Below are positions 27,925 to 36,854 of a stretch of DNA of 64,000 bases, one piece after another (position 1 is the first letter of the stretch; each line of letters begins with the position of its first letter). Source of the stretch: Lactococcus allomyrinae (GTDB lineage Bacteria; Bacillota; Bacilli; Lactobacillales; Streptococcaceae); the NCBI RefSeq assembly GCF_003627095.1, contig NZ_CP032627.1, positions 496,001 through 560,000 of the forward strand. The letters are read 5' to 3'. Made by a program: the position numbers and the translations under genes. Under the pieces are notes generated by a model, which worked only from the letters and a program-made list of their open reading frames with translations, made no database searches and was not told the origin of the DNA.

Positions 27925-29292
27925 ATGAGAATAATAAAAGAAATCCCAGCAGACACATTGACACCCATTTCAGTATATCTTCGTTTGAAGGGGAAAAATA
28001 AGGTGATTTTGGAGTCGATTCCAAGAGAAAATGACCAGTCACGTTTTTCAATCATTGCTTTAAATCCTGTTAAACAGGTGAAGTTTACTGACGAAGTTTT
28101 GACAGTGAATGATGAAGTTGTCAGTACTGACAAGCCTTTGAAGTTTGTTGAAAAGTTAGTTTGTCTTGCTGACAGAAATGATGAAGACAATTTACCTTTT
28201 ACGAGCGGTGCGATTGGCTACGCAGGATTTGACACTTACGGTCTCTTTGAGAACATTCAGCCAGAGCTGAGTGATGAGATCGGCACGCCAGACTTATATT
28301 TTATGCTTTATGAAAATGCGATTGTCTTTGACCACAAGCGCGAAAAATTGATCCTGATTGAAGATAACATTTACAGTCACAGAGCAGAAGCAGCACTCCA
28401 AACAGCGCTGACAGAAAAAATCGAGGTGCTGTCAGTGCTGACAGAAGCAGAAAAACGAATTCCGAAACTTTCAAAAATGAATTTCACAAGTAACACGACA
28501 AAGGAGGCGTTCAAGGAAAAAGTTGAGGCAGCCAAAGCTTTAATCAAGAATGGCGATATGTTCCAAATCGTTTTGTCACAACGATTGAGTGCAGATTTCA
28601 CAGAAAATCCTTTTGATTATTACCGTCAGTTGCGCGTGGAAAATCCGTCATCTTATATGTATTTTCTTGAATTTGACGATTTTCACGTGATTGGCTCATC
28701 GCCTGAGCGGCTGGTTGCAGTGCATGGCAATCAAGTCTCAACCAACCCAATCGCAGGAACGAGAAAACGTGGCGCAGAGGAGTTTGAGGATCAACGACTC
28801 ATTGAAGAATTGGAAAATGACGAAAAAGAAATCGCTGAGCATAAAATGCTGGTTGACCTTGGACGAAACGACATCGGAAAGCTGTCAGAGTACGGTTCAA
28901 TCAGTGTTCCAGTCTTTATGAAAGTAGAAAAATATCGCTATGTCATGCACATCACAAGTGAGGTAAAAGGTCAATTACGTCCAGAATTTAGCGCAATGGA
29001 CGCCCTGCTTGCGACTTTGCCTGCTGGCACTCTGTCAGGTGCTCCAAAACACCGTGCTTATCAGCGCATTTACGAATTTGAGCAAGACAAGCGTGGGATT
29101 TACGGTGGTGCGATTGGTTATTTGACGAAAAACGGAAACTGTGATTTTGCGATTGCCATTCGGACGATGATTTTGAAAAACAAAAAAGCCTATGTGCAAG
29201 CAGGCGCAGGTATTGTTTACGACTCTGTGCCAGAATTGGAATATCAAGAAACATTGAACAAGGCACGGGGATTGTTGGAGATTGGGGAATAG
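27925..29292 (+). CDS. trpE: Anthranilate synthase component I
   Basis: 455 residues. The chorismate-binding C-terminal half has [35 protein letters not shown] and GAIGYL in order. With TrpG it makes anthranilate from chorismate. It is the first structural gene after the T-box. Two palindrome copies encode VSTD (28118) and LSVLTE (28429). The next gene downstream, on the opposite strand, separates it from trpG, which is unusual for trpEG. Confidence 0.96.
   Translation: MRIIKEIPADTLTPISVYLRLKGKNKVILESIPRENDQSRFSIIALNPVKQVKFTDEVLTVNDEVVSTDKPLKFVEKLVCLADRNDEDNLPFTSGAIGYAGFDTYGLFENIQPELSDEIGTPDLYFMLYENAIVFDHKREKLILIEDNIYSHRAEAALQTALTEKIEVLSVLTEAEKRIPKLSKMNFTSNTTKEAFKEKVEAAKALIKNGDMFQIVLSQRLSADFTENPFDYYRQLRVENPSSYMYFLEFDDFHVIGSSPERLVAVHGNQVSTNPIAGTRKRGAEEFEDQRLIEELENDEKEIAEHKMLVDLGRNDIGKLSEYGSISVPVFMKVEKYRYVMHITSEVKGQLRPEFSAMDALLATLPAGTLSGAPKHRAYQRIYEFEQDKRGIYGGAIGYLTKNGNCDFAIAIRTMILKNKKAYVQAGAGIVYDSVPELEYQETLNKARGLLEIGE
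28118..28133. repeat. Perfect palindrome in trpE, copy A
   Basis: TTGTCAGTACTGACAA, perfect 16 bp, read as VVSTDK. Confidence 0.85.
28429..28444. repeat. CTGTCAG palindrome in trpE, copy B
   Basis: CTGTCAGTGCTGACAG, 7 bp arms, read as LSVLTE; another CTGACAG lies 20 nt upstream. Confidence 0.85.
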
Positions 29293-29342
29293 TGAGCTAT
29301 TTTTAGGAAAGAGAGTTCTTGATAATGAAATATCAACTCAGA

Positions 29343-29369
29343 TAAAAAAGATCACCCTCAGGGTAATCT
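29343..29369 (-). terminator. Terminator of the VC0807-like gene
   Basis: On the minus strand AGAT-T-ACCC...GGGT-G-ATCT is followed by a T run. On the plus strand no T run follows, so trpE transcripts may continue toward trpG. Confidence 0.65.
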
Positions 29370-29375
29370 CCAAAT

Positions 29376-29993
29376 TTATTTGCTCAATGTTCGTTTATTG
29401 TGGCGCATAGTGATAAAAGCAGCCAGTCCGCAAATGACCATAGTCGCAAGTGTCAGCAGTCTTCCACCCCAGACATAGGTGACGGTAGAAGTGTTAAAAG
29501 CCAGCCAAATTTGCAAGGCAGAATGAACTACCAAGATTACGCCGAAAATCAGCGTGCCTAACGTATCAATGCGCTTTACCCATTCAGGGTGCGCATGGGC
29601 TCGTGTAGCGAGCGTGCGATTGGCTTTCGTGATGAGCTTCATGAGAAAAGGCTTCTTGACCAAAAAAGAGCCAATCAAAATAAGACCAATTATAAGATAA
29701 ATCGAAGGTACAAAAATCTTGATGAGCAAGCCATTTCCATGTGAGAAAAAGGCGACAAGTAAGCTGATTGCAAAAGCAATGACACTAATAGATCCCATTG
29801 GATCGAGCTTGTGCTTGCGAATACTTTCTTCCAATGTGTAAATTACGGGGATAAGTGCAGATAATAACAAGGCGCTCGCATCAGAAAAATGTAGCATTTT
29901 GAGAAGAGCAACGAGAATAATTGGAATAATCCAGTTAATGAGAATTCCGACAAGCATTTTTGGCTGAATAAAGGCTTTAATTTTGGGTAACAT
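29376..29993 (-). CDS. VC0807-family membrane protein, antisense within the trp operon
   Basis: 205 residues with five to six hydrophobic segments and the SALIPVIYTLEESIRKHKLDP region typical of the VC0807 family, whose function is unknown. It is encoded opposite to trpE and trpG, between them. Its own terminator lies at 29.35 kb. Transcription through the trp operon would make long antisense RNA to it, and the reverse. The start region has no strong ribosome site, so the exact start is less sure. Confidence 0.75.
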   Translation of the reverse strand: MLPKIKAFIQPKMLVGILINWIIPIILVALLKMLHFSDASALLLSALIPVIYTLEESIRKHKLDPMGSISVIAFAISLLVAFFSHGNGLLIKIFVPSIYLIIGLILIGSFLVKKPFLMKLITKANRTLATRAHAHPEWVKRIDTLGTLIFGVILVVHSALQIWLAFNTSTVTYVWGGRLLTLATMVICGLAAFITMRHNKRTLSK

Positions 29994-30080
29994 TTGATAA
30001 TCTCCGATCTGTAAGTTATTTTAGCACATAAAAACAGGTTAATCATCAGACCAAAGTCTGAATTGAAAGAAGGAACAACA

Positions 30081-30650
30081 GTGATTTTAATAATTGACAA
30101 CTATGATAGTTTCACCTACAATCTCGCCCAGTATGTCGGTAGTTTGACCGATGTGCAGGTGTTGCGCAATGATGATGCCCGGCTTTACGATGTCGCAGAG
30201 CAGGCTGACGGATTGATTTTTTCACCAGGACCAGGTTGGCCAGCTGATGCGGGGAAGATGGAGCAGATGATTGCGGATTTTGCGGGTAAAAAACCAGTTT
30301 TGGGCATTTGTCTCGGTTTTCAAGCCATTGTCGAGAGCTTTGGTGGAAACTTACGCTTGGCACACGCGGTCAAGCATGGCAAAAATTCGCAAGTCCGTCA
30401 GACTTCAGGAAACTTGCTTTTTAGTAATCTCCCCAGCAAATTTTCAGTCATGCGCTATCATTCGATTGTGATGGACGAAAATGTTGCGCTGCCTGATTTT
30501 GCGATTACCGCACTTGCCATAGATGACGGCGAAATTATGGCGATTGAAAACGAGAAGTTGGGCATTTATGGCCTTCAATTTCACCCTGAAAGTATTGGTA
30601 CGCTTGATGGTATGACGATGATTGAGAATTTTGTGAAAAAAATGGGATGA
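30081..30650 (+). CDS. trpG: Anthranilate synthase component II (glutamine amidotransferase)
   Basis: 189 residues from a GTG at 30081; AGAAGGAAC lies 7 nt upstream and the protein then starts with the family pattern MILIIDNYDSFTYNL. GICLGFQ holds the nucleophile Cys and FHPES the His/Glu of the triad. It supplies ammonia to TrpE. A short CAGAC/GTCTG hairpin precedes the ribosome site. The next gene begins 5 nt after the stop. Confidence 0.93.
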   Translation: MILIIDNYDSFTYNLAQYVGSLTDVQVLRNDDARLYDVAEQADGLIFSPGPGWPADAGKMEQMIADFAGKKPVLGICLGFQAIVESFGGNLRLAHAVKHGKNSQVRQTSGNLLFSNLPSKFSVMRYHSIVMDENVALPDFAITALAIDDGEIMAIENEKLGIYGLQFHPESIGTLDGMTMIENFVKKMG

Positions 30651-30654
30651 CTTT

Positions 30655-31098
30655 ATGAAAATAATCAAAGCAATTTCTGAGCAACTTATCATAAAAGAGC
30701 TGGCGCAGGCAGAATTTGAGCAGGCATATCCCCTTGTTCATCAGTTACGGCAGGATTTACCACTGACAGATTTTCTGTCAGTAACCGCACAAATGCAAGA
30801 CTACCGCGTTTTCGTGCTGACCGTTGCTGACAAAATCATCGCCTACGCAGGTTTCGCTGAACAACTCAACCTCTATGAGGGGCGGCACATTTTCGTGTAC
30901 GAGCTGGTCACGGACGTTGCGCTCAGAGGTCAAGGTTACGGCAAAATACTTCTGTCAGCACTGACAGAAGAAGGAAAACGTCTGGGCTGTGAAATGTTGG
31001 TTTTGACCTCAGGGCTGCAACGTGTGGACGCCCATCGTTTTTACGAAGAAAAGATGAAACTGATGCGGACGAGTTTTGTGTTTCGCAAGGAGCTATGA
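30655..31098 (+). CDS. GNAT family N-acetyltransferase
   Basis: 147 residues. The acetyl-CoA loop is visible in LVTDVALRGQGYGKILLSAL, with the terminal HRFYEEKMKLMRTSFVF typical of GNATs. Substrate unknown. It directly follows trpG, probably co-transcribed. Two palindromes lie inside, one encoding LLSALTEE in the acetyl-CoA helix region. Confidence 0.82.
   Translation: MKIIKAISEQLIIKELAQAEFEQAYPLVHQLRQDLPLTDFLSVTAQMQDYRVFVLTVADKIIAYAGFAEQLNLYEGRHIFVYELVTDVALRGQGYGKILLSALTEEGKRLGCEMLVLTSGLQRVDAHRFYEEKMKLMRTSFVFRKEL
30762..30782. repeat. Outward-facing CTGACAG...CTGTCAG pair
   Basis: ACTGACAG-ATTTT-CTGTCAGT: the same arms in the opposite order, 8 bp each. Confidence 0.75.
30951..30968. repeat. 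CTGTCAG palindrome in GNAT gene
   Basis: TCTGTCAGCACTGACAGA, 8 bp arms, read as LSALTEE. Confidence 0.85.
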
Positions 31099-31190
31099 AA
31101 TAGTGAAAGAATTTGAAAGAACTGTCAAATCTGACAGATGAAATCATCAGCTCTGACAAAACAAAATTTTAAAAAAAGGAGATATAAATT

Positions 31191-31601
31191 ATGATTAATC
31201 ACTTCGGTATTGCAGTTAAGGATTGTATGCGTTCAAAAAAGTTTTATGACGCAGCGCTTAAACCGCTTGGTTACAAGATTCATCGCACAGGTACTAGAGA
31301 AACTGGCTATACAGATGGTATTTCGCAGGATCCTTTTGGTGATTTTTGTTTTTTTGAAGGAGAACCATATCCTTTTCATTATGCTTTTGAAGTAAAAAGT
31401 AATGAAGCAGTTGACGAATTTTATAAGGAAGCAATTGAAAATGGGGGAGTAGATAATGGTGCTCCTGGATACCGTAAAGACTATCACGAAAATTATTATG
31501 CTGCTTTTATCATTGACCCTGATGGCTATCGAATTGAAGCCGTTTGTCACAATGGGCAAGAACATGGACTAGACAGAAATTTTTTAACAGAGATAAAATA
31601 A
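31191..31601 (+). CDS. Glyoxalase/VOC superfamily protein
   Basis: 136 residues, one VOC domain. MINHFGIAVKD starts the first strand with its metal-site His, and FIIDPDGYRIEAVCH ends the second half with its Glu. AAAAAGGAGATA precedes the ATG. No substrate can be deduced; members include lyases, dioxygenases and antibiotic-binding proteins. It sits between a GNAT and trpD in the trp operon. Confidence 0.82.
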   Translation: MINHFGIAVKDCMRSKKFYDAALKPLGYKIHRTGTRETGYTDGISQDPFGDFCFFEGEPYPFHYAFEVKSNEAVDEFYKEAIENGGVDNGAPGYRKDYHENYYAAFIIDPDGYRIEAVCHNGQEHGLDRNFLTEIK

Positions 31602-31641
31602 TTTTGACAAATATCTAAAGATAAAATTAAATAGAAAATAG

Positions 31642-31767
31642 AGAAAGGAATTGAGTTCGCCCTCTTGGGGAGCTAGACGATTAGATAAAATGGAAGCTGT
31701 CGCTATGCGAGAGAACCATATTTTCCTAGTGTTCTAGGCTCTTGAGCAATCGAACTCACATCTTATT
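31642..31767 (+). promoter_or_regulatory. Structured element between Shine-Dalgarno and AUG of trpD
   Basis: GAAAGGA (31642-31648) is the only good ribosome site, yet the trpD ATG is at 31768. Between them TGAGTTCG (31652-31659) pairs with CGAACTCA (31751-31758). Inside are GAGCTAG/CTAG-g-CTC, AAAATGG/CCAT-a-TTTT and a TCGC-TAT-GCGA hairpin. If the domain is folded, the distance from ribosome site to AUG collapses to about 12 nt. deoC has the same outer design. Confidence 0.65.
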
Positions 31768-32774
31768 ATGAAAAATGAACTCGAAAAAGTAATTGCAGGT
31801 CGAGATATGACCGAAAACGAAATGAATATGCTGGCAAACAGTATTATTCAAGGCGAACTCAGCGAGGTGCAAATCGCAAGTTTTCTTGTCGCACTGAAAA
31901 TGAAAGGCGAATCGGCGAGTGAGCTGACAGGTTTGGCGCGCGCCCTTCAAAAAGCCAGTCTGAAAATTCCAACTCAAGTCACGGATGCGATGGATAATTG
32001 CGGAACTGGGGTGACCGCTCGTTTAGTTTTAATATCTCTACTACTTCAGCATTTGTTTTAGCCGCTGGTGGTGTCCACATGGCAAAGCACGGGAATCGCT
32101 CAATTACCAGCAAATCTGGCTCGGCAGATGTGCTTGAAGCACTTGGTATCAACCTTTATCTGCCAGAAGAAAAACTAGCTCAGGTCTTTGATAGAGTTGG
32201 ATTAGTCTTTCTTTTCGCACAAAATTTACATCCTGCGATGAAATATTTCACGCCAGTGCGTAGACAGCTTGAAATTCCAACGATTATGAACTTGACGGGG
32301 CCTTTGATTAATCCGGTTTCTCTTGATACGCAGCTCCTCGGCACTTCACGTCCTGATTTGCTAGAGTTGACGGCAAATGTCTTAAAAGGCTTAGGGCGCA
32401 GACGTGCAGTGGTGATTACAGGCGAGGGCGGTATGGATGAGGCAGCACTTTTTGGTGTCAATCGCTATGCGCTACTTGAAAATGGCGAAGTCAGCCTACA
32501 TGAGTTTACAGCTAGAGACCTCGGAATGAAAGAAATCCAACTCAACGAAATCCGAGGCGGCGAAGCCCCTGAAAATGCAGAAATATTAGTCAAAGTACTA
32601 GAAAATGAAGCCTCCCCATTCTTGGAAACAACAGTTTTAAACGCAGGCTTAGGTTTCTTTGCAAATGGCAAAGTCGAAAGCGTGAAAGACGGTGTTCAGC
32701 TTGCGCGCGAAGTCATTGCAGAGGGGAGTGCACTTGCAAAATTGCGAGAGTTGCAGGCTGAGCAAGTGGGATAA
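31768..32774 (+). pseudogene. trpD: Anthranilate phosphoribosyltransferase, frameshifted
   Basis: Two frames together give TrpD. The first (to 32061) ends [12 protein letters not shown]; the second carries [21 protein letters not shown] and [24 protein letters not shown], the glycine-rich PRPP site and anthranilate site. The family motif [13 protein letters not shown] is restored by adding one G to the run at 32008-32011, giving 335 residues, the normal length. The enzyme joins PRPP to anthranilate. The break would cause tryptophan auxotrophy if real; single-base loss in a G run also fits a sequencing error. Translation is set by the structured element upstream. Confidence 0.93.
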
Positions 32775-32789
32775 AAAATAAAGAATTGG

Positions 32790-33305
32790 GAAAAGTATAA
32801 TTCAACCAAGCAAGTGCTTGCTAAATCCCCCACCTCTTTGAGGTGGATGGATAAAGTAGCACTATCTCCGCTTCACTACTTTATCTATTCGCTATATCTC
32901 CTGTCGATTTACCACGGGTATCCATTCGCTCTAAGCTGCTAAAGCAGCAAGGCGAAGTGGTTCGCTACGGCACGAAAGTGCCTAGTCGAAGTCGCAACTC
33001 ACGCCGTTCTCCAAACGGTCTCCGCAACTCCGTTGCTCCGCTGTCCTCTATCCATATGCTAATGATAGAGGCAAAGCGATAAGGCGAAATAGCAAGCTTT
33101 TCTTTCGTTCTACTGCCCTAGGGTCTCAGTACTTTAGCAATCGCGATTTGAACTTCAGACTTTAGCTGGTTAGTCAAATCGACAGCGTAGCAAAGCGAGA
33201 TAGGCTTCAGGGACAAGGTGACCTCATATCTTTGATGTGAGGTTGTACCCTAACATCTGCAAGGGGAAAATTCCCAGCTGATGAAGTAATCATTTCAAAA
33301 AAGAG
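32790..33305. repeat. Modular intergenic repeat, copy 8 (longest)
   Basis: About 510 bp without a gene, in the middle of the trp operon. It starts AAGCAAGTGCTTGCTAA-TCCCCCACCT, runs through many modules (CTCCGCTTCACTAC, GCTGCTAAAGCAGC, CGGCACGAAAGTGC, CGTTCTCCAAACGG, CTGCCCTAGGGTC, TTAGCTGGTTAGTC) and ends with ACCTCATATC, TACCCTAACATC, GGGGAAAATTCCC and GATGAAGTAATCATTTC. Orientation is opposite to copies 5-7. Confidence 0.75.
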
Positions 33306-33316
33306 AGGTAAAAAAC

Positions 33317-33781
33317 ATGGGAATCGTGCAAGAATTGCAGGAGCAAGGGATTTGCCCAACTTGTTATAATTTTGAACATGGTGGCGTATATTCCAATTTT
33401 ACAGAGCGTCTGATTTTTGAGGATGAATGGCTTTATTGTTTTTTAGAAGAAAGACCTCGTGCGAAAGGTCATACAATTATTCTTGTTAAGGCGCATTATG
33501 ACGATATGGCAACTTTGCCCGATGAACTTTGTGCACACGTTTTTATCATTGCTAAAAAATTGATGAATGTGTTGAAAACGGAGCTAAAGGCAGAGCGCGT
33601 GTATCTTTGTAGTATGTGCGACGGAAAAGCCAATCATTTTCATGCGCAGCTCCTCCCACGCTATGCTGGCGAAAAAATTGGTTCAACAAATTTTGTAAAA
33701 GAACGACAAACTTATGATGAAAATAATGTTCCTATTGAGCGATTGAGAGGAGCGATGAAAGAAGGAGCAAGTAATGAATGA
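33317..33781 (+). CDS. HIT family protein
   Basis: 154 residues. The HIT signature appears as NHFHAQLLPR, with Gln replacing the last His, and CPTC near residue 13 looks like a zinc-binding CxxC. HIT proteins hydrolyse or transfer nucleoside phosphates; the Q-variant often marks transferases such as GalT-like members. AGAGAGGT precedes the ATG. Overlaps the next start by 8 nt. Confidence 0.8.
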   Translation: MGIVQELQEQGICPTCYNFEHGGVYSNFTERLIFEDEWLYCFLEERPRAKGHTIILVKAHYDDMATLPDELCAHVFIIAKKLMNVLKTELKAERVYLCSMCDGKANHFHAQLLPRYAGEKIGSTNFVKERQTYDENNVPIERLRGAMKEGASNE

Positions 33782-34358
33782 TAGTAAAATTATTTTAGCA
33801 GAGCACGAGACTTTTGAAACGAATCGACTCATTTTGCGAAAAATTTCTTTGGCGGATGCTGAGGATATGTTTGAGTTTACAAGTGACCCAGAGGTAGCGC
33901 GCTATGTCACTTATCCGCCACATGAAAACTTGGACATAACGAAAGATGGAATTGTGAATTACTTTATTCCCAATCGTTTAGAAAACTGGGGAATTGTTGA
34001 CAAAGCGACAAATAAGGTCATTGGAACAATCGCTCTCTGGATAAAGGGAGATTCTGGTACTTTTGGTTGGGCTTTAAATCGAAATTACTGGGGGAAAGGT
34101 TTGATGCCTGAAGCGGCAAGTGTTTTGCGTGATTTTGCCTTTAATACACTTAAATTAAACGTGATTATTGCCGACCATTATGCTGTGAATCAGAAGTCTG
34201 GACGAGTGATGGAAAAAGTGGGGATGCATAAAATTGGACGGATTTGGATTTATATGAAAAAAGAAGAAAAATCTGTGCTGGCGGATTATTGGGCATTGAC
34301 ACGTGCTGAATATTTGGATGAGGTAAAGGATGGAAATTATAAAATATCGGAGGGCTGA
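33774..34358 (+). CDS. GNAT acetyltransferase, RimJ/RimL type
   Basis: 194 residues. TNRLILRKISLADAEDMFEF and the FGWALNRNYWGKGLMPEA acetyl-CoA region are typical of the RimJ/RimL ribosomal-protein acetyltransferase group, most members of which have unknown targets. GAAGGAG lies 6 nt upstream. It overlaps the following GNAT gene by 29 nt, indicating tight coupling. Confidence 0.85.
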   Translation: MNDSKIILAEHETFETNRLILRKISLADAEDMFEFTSDPEVARYVTYPPHENLDITKDGIVNYFIPNRLENWGIVDKATNKVIGTIALWIKGDSGTFGWALNRNYWGKGLMPEAASVLRDFAFNTLKLNVIIADHYAVNQKSGRVMEKVGMHKIGRIWIYMKKEEKSVLADYWALTRAEYLDEVKDGNYKISEG

Positions 34359-34767
34359 TGAAGCGCATTATGCTGAAACGCTTGCTTTGCGGGATAAGAT
34401 TTTGCGTCAGCCCTTTGGTGTGACGATTTATGATGAGAATCTGGATTATGAAGTTGAAAATATTTTCTTAGGTGCTTTTGAAAATGATGAGCTGATTGGC
34501 ACGGTCAATTATTTTGAGAAAACATCGAAAACAGCTCAACTTTGTGCTTTTGCTGTCAAATCTGACCGACAAAAATCAGGGGTTGGTAGTCAATTGGTTC
34601 AGGCGTTATTTACTGATTTACTTGCGCAAAATTTTGAAAAATGTATCGTGGAAGCGCGGGGGACAGCAGTTGGATTTTACAAGAAAATGGGTTTTGTGTT
34701 AACGAGTAGCGCCTTTAAAAATGAGCGTTTGGGGCACGAGGATTTTATGATGGCGATTGAGCTATGA
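34330..34767 (+). CDS. GNAT family N-acetyltransferase
   Basis: 145 residues. LCAFAVKSDRQKSGVGSQLVQAL is the acetyl-CoA-binding segment, followed by EARGTAVGFYKKMGFV. Similar to ElaA/YitI-like small GNATs. The start overlaps the upstream gene, with TAAAGG just before the ATG. Ends in an ATGA overlap with the next ORF. Confidence 0.82.
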   Translation: MEIIKYRRADEAHYAETLALRDKILRQPFGVTIYDENLDYEVENIFLGAFENDELIGTVNYFEKTSKTAQLCAFAVKSDRQKSGVGSQLVQALFTDLLAQNFEKCIVEARGTAVGFYKKMGFVLTSSAFKNERLGHEDFMMAIEL

Positions 34768-35030
34768 ATAAAATTTTCATAGAAATCGGTTTTGACCTTG
34801 ACAATAATCGTTTTGGTTTTGGACGTAGCGTAGAAATTGAACATGCTGATGGCACGGAGAAACGGCTCAAAATTTCGGTCAAACCTGATAAACTTGTCTC
34901 ACGTTATGTTAGAATTTGGTTAGGGAAAACTGTCTTGATTTTTGATAGTCAAAGTCCGCATTTTTCGGTCAGAAAGAAAACACGTCGAAATTTTAAGTTT
35001 GTGATTGGAAAGTGGGGAGAAAAAGGATGA
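34764..35030 (+). CDS. DUF3977-like protein
   Basis: 88 residues starting MNKIFIEIGF, with a YVRIWLGKTVLIFDS segment like the DUF3977 family of Gram-positive bacteria. Function unknown. Lengths match. It is coupled at both ends by overlapping stop/start codons, so it is a real member of this operon. Confidence 0.65.
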   Translation: MNKIFIEIGFDLDNNRFGFGRSVEIEHADGTEKRLKISVKPDKLVSRYVRIWLGKTVLIFDSQSPHFSVRKKTRRNFKFVIGKWGEKG

Positions 35031-35596
35031 CAACGGTTTATTTTATTCGGCACTCAGTGCCTGACCGTTCTGACCAGTCGGTCAAAAATGATGCGCATCG
35101 TCCCTTGACTGATGAGGGTCTGAGGCGGGCTGACGAACTTGTCAAGCGCTTTGAAGCTGTCAAAATTGACAAGATTTATTCTAGTTCTTACTTGCGAACG
35201 GTGCAGACGGTTGAGCCGATTGCACGAATAAAGGGACTGGAAATTTTGGAAATCTCGGATTTGCGTGAGCGAGAAAACGGGGCTTGGCATTTGGACTTTG
35301 AAGCATATACAAGACGACAGTGGGCTGATTTTTCTTATAAACATGAAAATGGCGAGAGTTTACAAGAGGTGCAGAAGCGAAATATTCATGCGTTGAAGCA
35401 GATTTTGACAGAAAATGACGGACGGACGCTGATTGTTGGGACGCATGGCACAGCACTTTCAACACTACTCAACTATTATGATTCGAGCTTTGGCGTGGCA
35501 GATTTTCTGCGGATTGCGGATGTGATGCCCTATATCATCAAACTAGAGTTTGATGGAACGAGCTATTTATCTAAGAAAGAAATGACAGAAATATGA
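35027..35596 (+). CDS. Histidine phosphatase superfamily protein
   Basis: 189 residues from the ATG at 35027, where GGAGAAAAAGG serves as ribosome site; an in-frame start 15 nt earlier is less likely. The catalytic loop is FIRHSVPDRS (RHS in place of the common RHG), and the second His is in GTHGTALS. Members dephosphorylate sugar phosphates or other small substrates. Overlaps trpC by ATGA. Confidence 0.82.
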   Translation: MTTVYFIRHSVPDRSDQSVKNDAHRPLTDEGLRRADELVKRFEAVKIDKIYSSSYLRTVQTVEPIARIKGLEILEISDLRERENGAWHLDFEAYTRRQWADFSYKHENGESLQEVQKRNIHALKQILTENDGRTLIVGTHGTALSTLLNYYDSSFGVADFLRIADVMPYIIKLEFDGTSYLSKKEMTEI

Positions 35597-36372
35597 ACAT
35601 AGAACAAGGAAAATTTTTAGAAACAATCCTCGCGCAGAAGTCGCGTGAAGTCGCGGAAATGCAGCAGGAACAGCCACGAGAAGTGCGTGCAACATACAAG
35701 CTCTACGATTTCTTGAAAAATCATGGCAATCAGCTCCAAATTATCGCAGAGTGCAAAAAAGCCTCGCCAAGTTTGGGGGACATCAACACGGAGGTGGATT
35801 TGGTGGCGCAGGCGAAAAGCTATGAAAAGGCGGGTGCGGCGATGATTTCCGTGCTGACCGACCCTGTGTTTTTCAAGGGCGATATTGAGTATTTGCGTGA
35901 GATTTCGAGCGTCGTGAGCATTCCGACGCTGAACAAAGATTTTATCATTGACAAAAAACAGATTGACCGAGCCGTGAATGCTGGTGCGACCGTGATTTTA
36001 CTGATTGTCGCTTGTTTTGAAAATGATTTTTCGGTGCTTCAAGAATTGTATGAGTATGCGCTTTCATTAGGGCTTGAAGTGTTGATTGAGACACACAATA
36101 AGCCTGAGCTCGACCGTGCACATGCACTGGGTGCAAAAATTATCGGCGTGAACAACCGCAATCTCAAAACTTTCGAGGTCAGTTTGCAAAGTTCATTGGA
36201 TTTAGTGAAATATTTTAAGCCTGAAAATGTCTATATCTCGGAGAGTGGCATTTTCTCTGCTTTCGAGGCAGAATTAGTTGCTGACAGTTTCAACGGAATT
36301 TTAGTCGGGACGGCGCTGATGCAGTCGGGTAATGTTTCGTCAGCACTGACAGAATTAAAAGTGAAAAGATGA
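35593..36372 (+). CDS. trpC: Indole-3-glycerol phosphate synthase
   Basis: 259 residues, a (beta/alpha)8 barrel. IAECKKASPSLGDI contains the phosphate- and substrate-binding Lys/Ser, LNKDFIIDKKQI the catalytic Lys, IGVNNRNLKTFEV and YISESGIF the later active-site loops. It closes the indole ring from CdRP. Translationally coupled on both sides. The C-terminal SSALTEL is encoded by a palindrome copy. Confidence 0.95.
   Translation: MNIEQGKFLETILAQKSREVAEMQQEQPREVRATYKLYDFLKNHGNQLQIIAECKKASPSLGDINTEVDLVAQAKSYEKAGAAMISVLTDPVFFKGDIEYLREISSVVSIPTLNKDFIIDKKQIDRAVNAGATVILLIVACFENDFSVLQELYEYALSLGLEVLIETHNKPELDRAHALGAKIIGVNNRNLKTFEVSLQSSLDLVKYFKPENVYISESGIFSAFEAELVADSFNGILVGTALMQSGNVSSALTELKVKR
36336..36354. 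repeat. CTGTCAG-type palindrome at trpC 3' end
   Basis: TTCGTCAGCACTGACAGAA, one mismatch, read as SSALTE. A related copy TTGTCAGAACTGACAA lies at 36405-36420 in the next gene. Confidence 0.8.
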
Positions 36373-36851
36373 ATATTGAATTAATAAAAGTCCAACTGAC
36401 AGACTTGTCAGAACTGACAAAGATGCTAAAAACTATTTTCACGCCTTTGCTTGAGAAATACCATGATAATGAAATCAACCCCGCGAATCTATCGCAGGAG
36501 CGGATTGCACGCTGGTTTGCACAAGATTTTACAACGGTATATTTTGTCAGAACTGATGGAAAAAATGTTGGATTTGTGCGTGTGATTGAGCTGAAATTTT
36601 TCCCTGAAAAGCGAGAGCGTGTGCGTTTGTCACCATTGGGAATTTTGCCCAATTTTCAAAATCAGGGTTTGGCACAAGAAATGTTTTACCAGTTGGAACA
36701 ACTTTATCATCCAAAAAATGGTTGGGAGTTGGACACGATTTTTCAGGAAAAAGGGAACGTACATCTTTATGAAAAACTGGGGTATAAGCGTATTGGAGAA
36801 GTTCAGCGTTATAATGAATTTATGGATTTAGTGGCTTATGAAAAGGATTAA
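36369..36851 (+). CDS. GNAT family N-acetyltransferase
   Basis: 160 residues. LSPLGILPNFQNQGLAQEMFYQL is the acetyl-CoA site and GNVHLYEKLGYKRIG the C-terminal GNAT pattern. Substrate unknown. ATGA overlap with trpC and 3 nt gap to trpF. Near the N-terminus, palindromic words encode LTDLSELTK. Confidence 0.82.
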   Translation: MNIELIKVQLTDLSELTKMLKTIFTPLLEKYHDNEINPANLSQERIARWFAQDFTTVYFVRTDGKNVGFVRVIELKFFPEKRERVRLSPLGILPNFQNQGLAQEMFYQLEQLYHPKNGWELDTIFQEKGNVHLYEKLGYKRIGEVQRYNEFMDLVAYEKD

Positions 36852-36854
36852 AAA

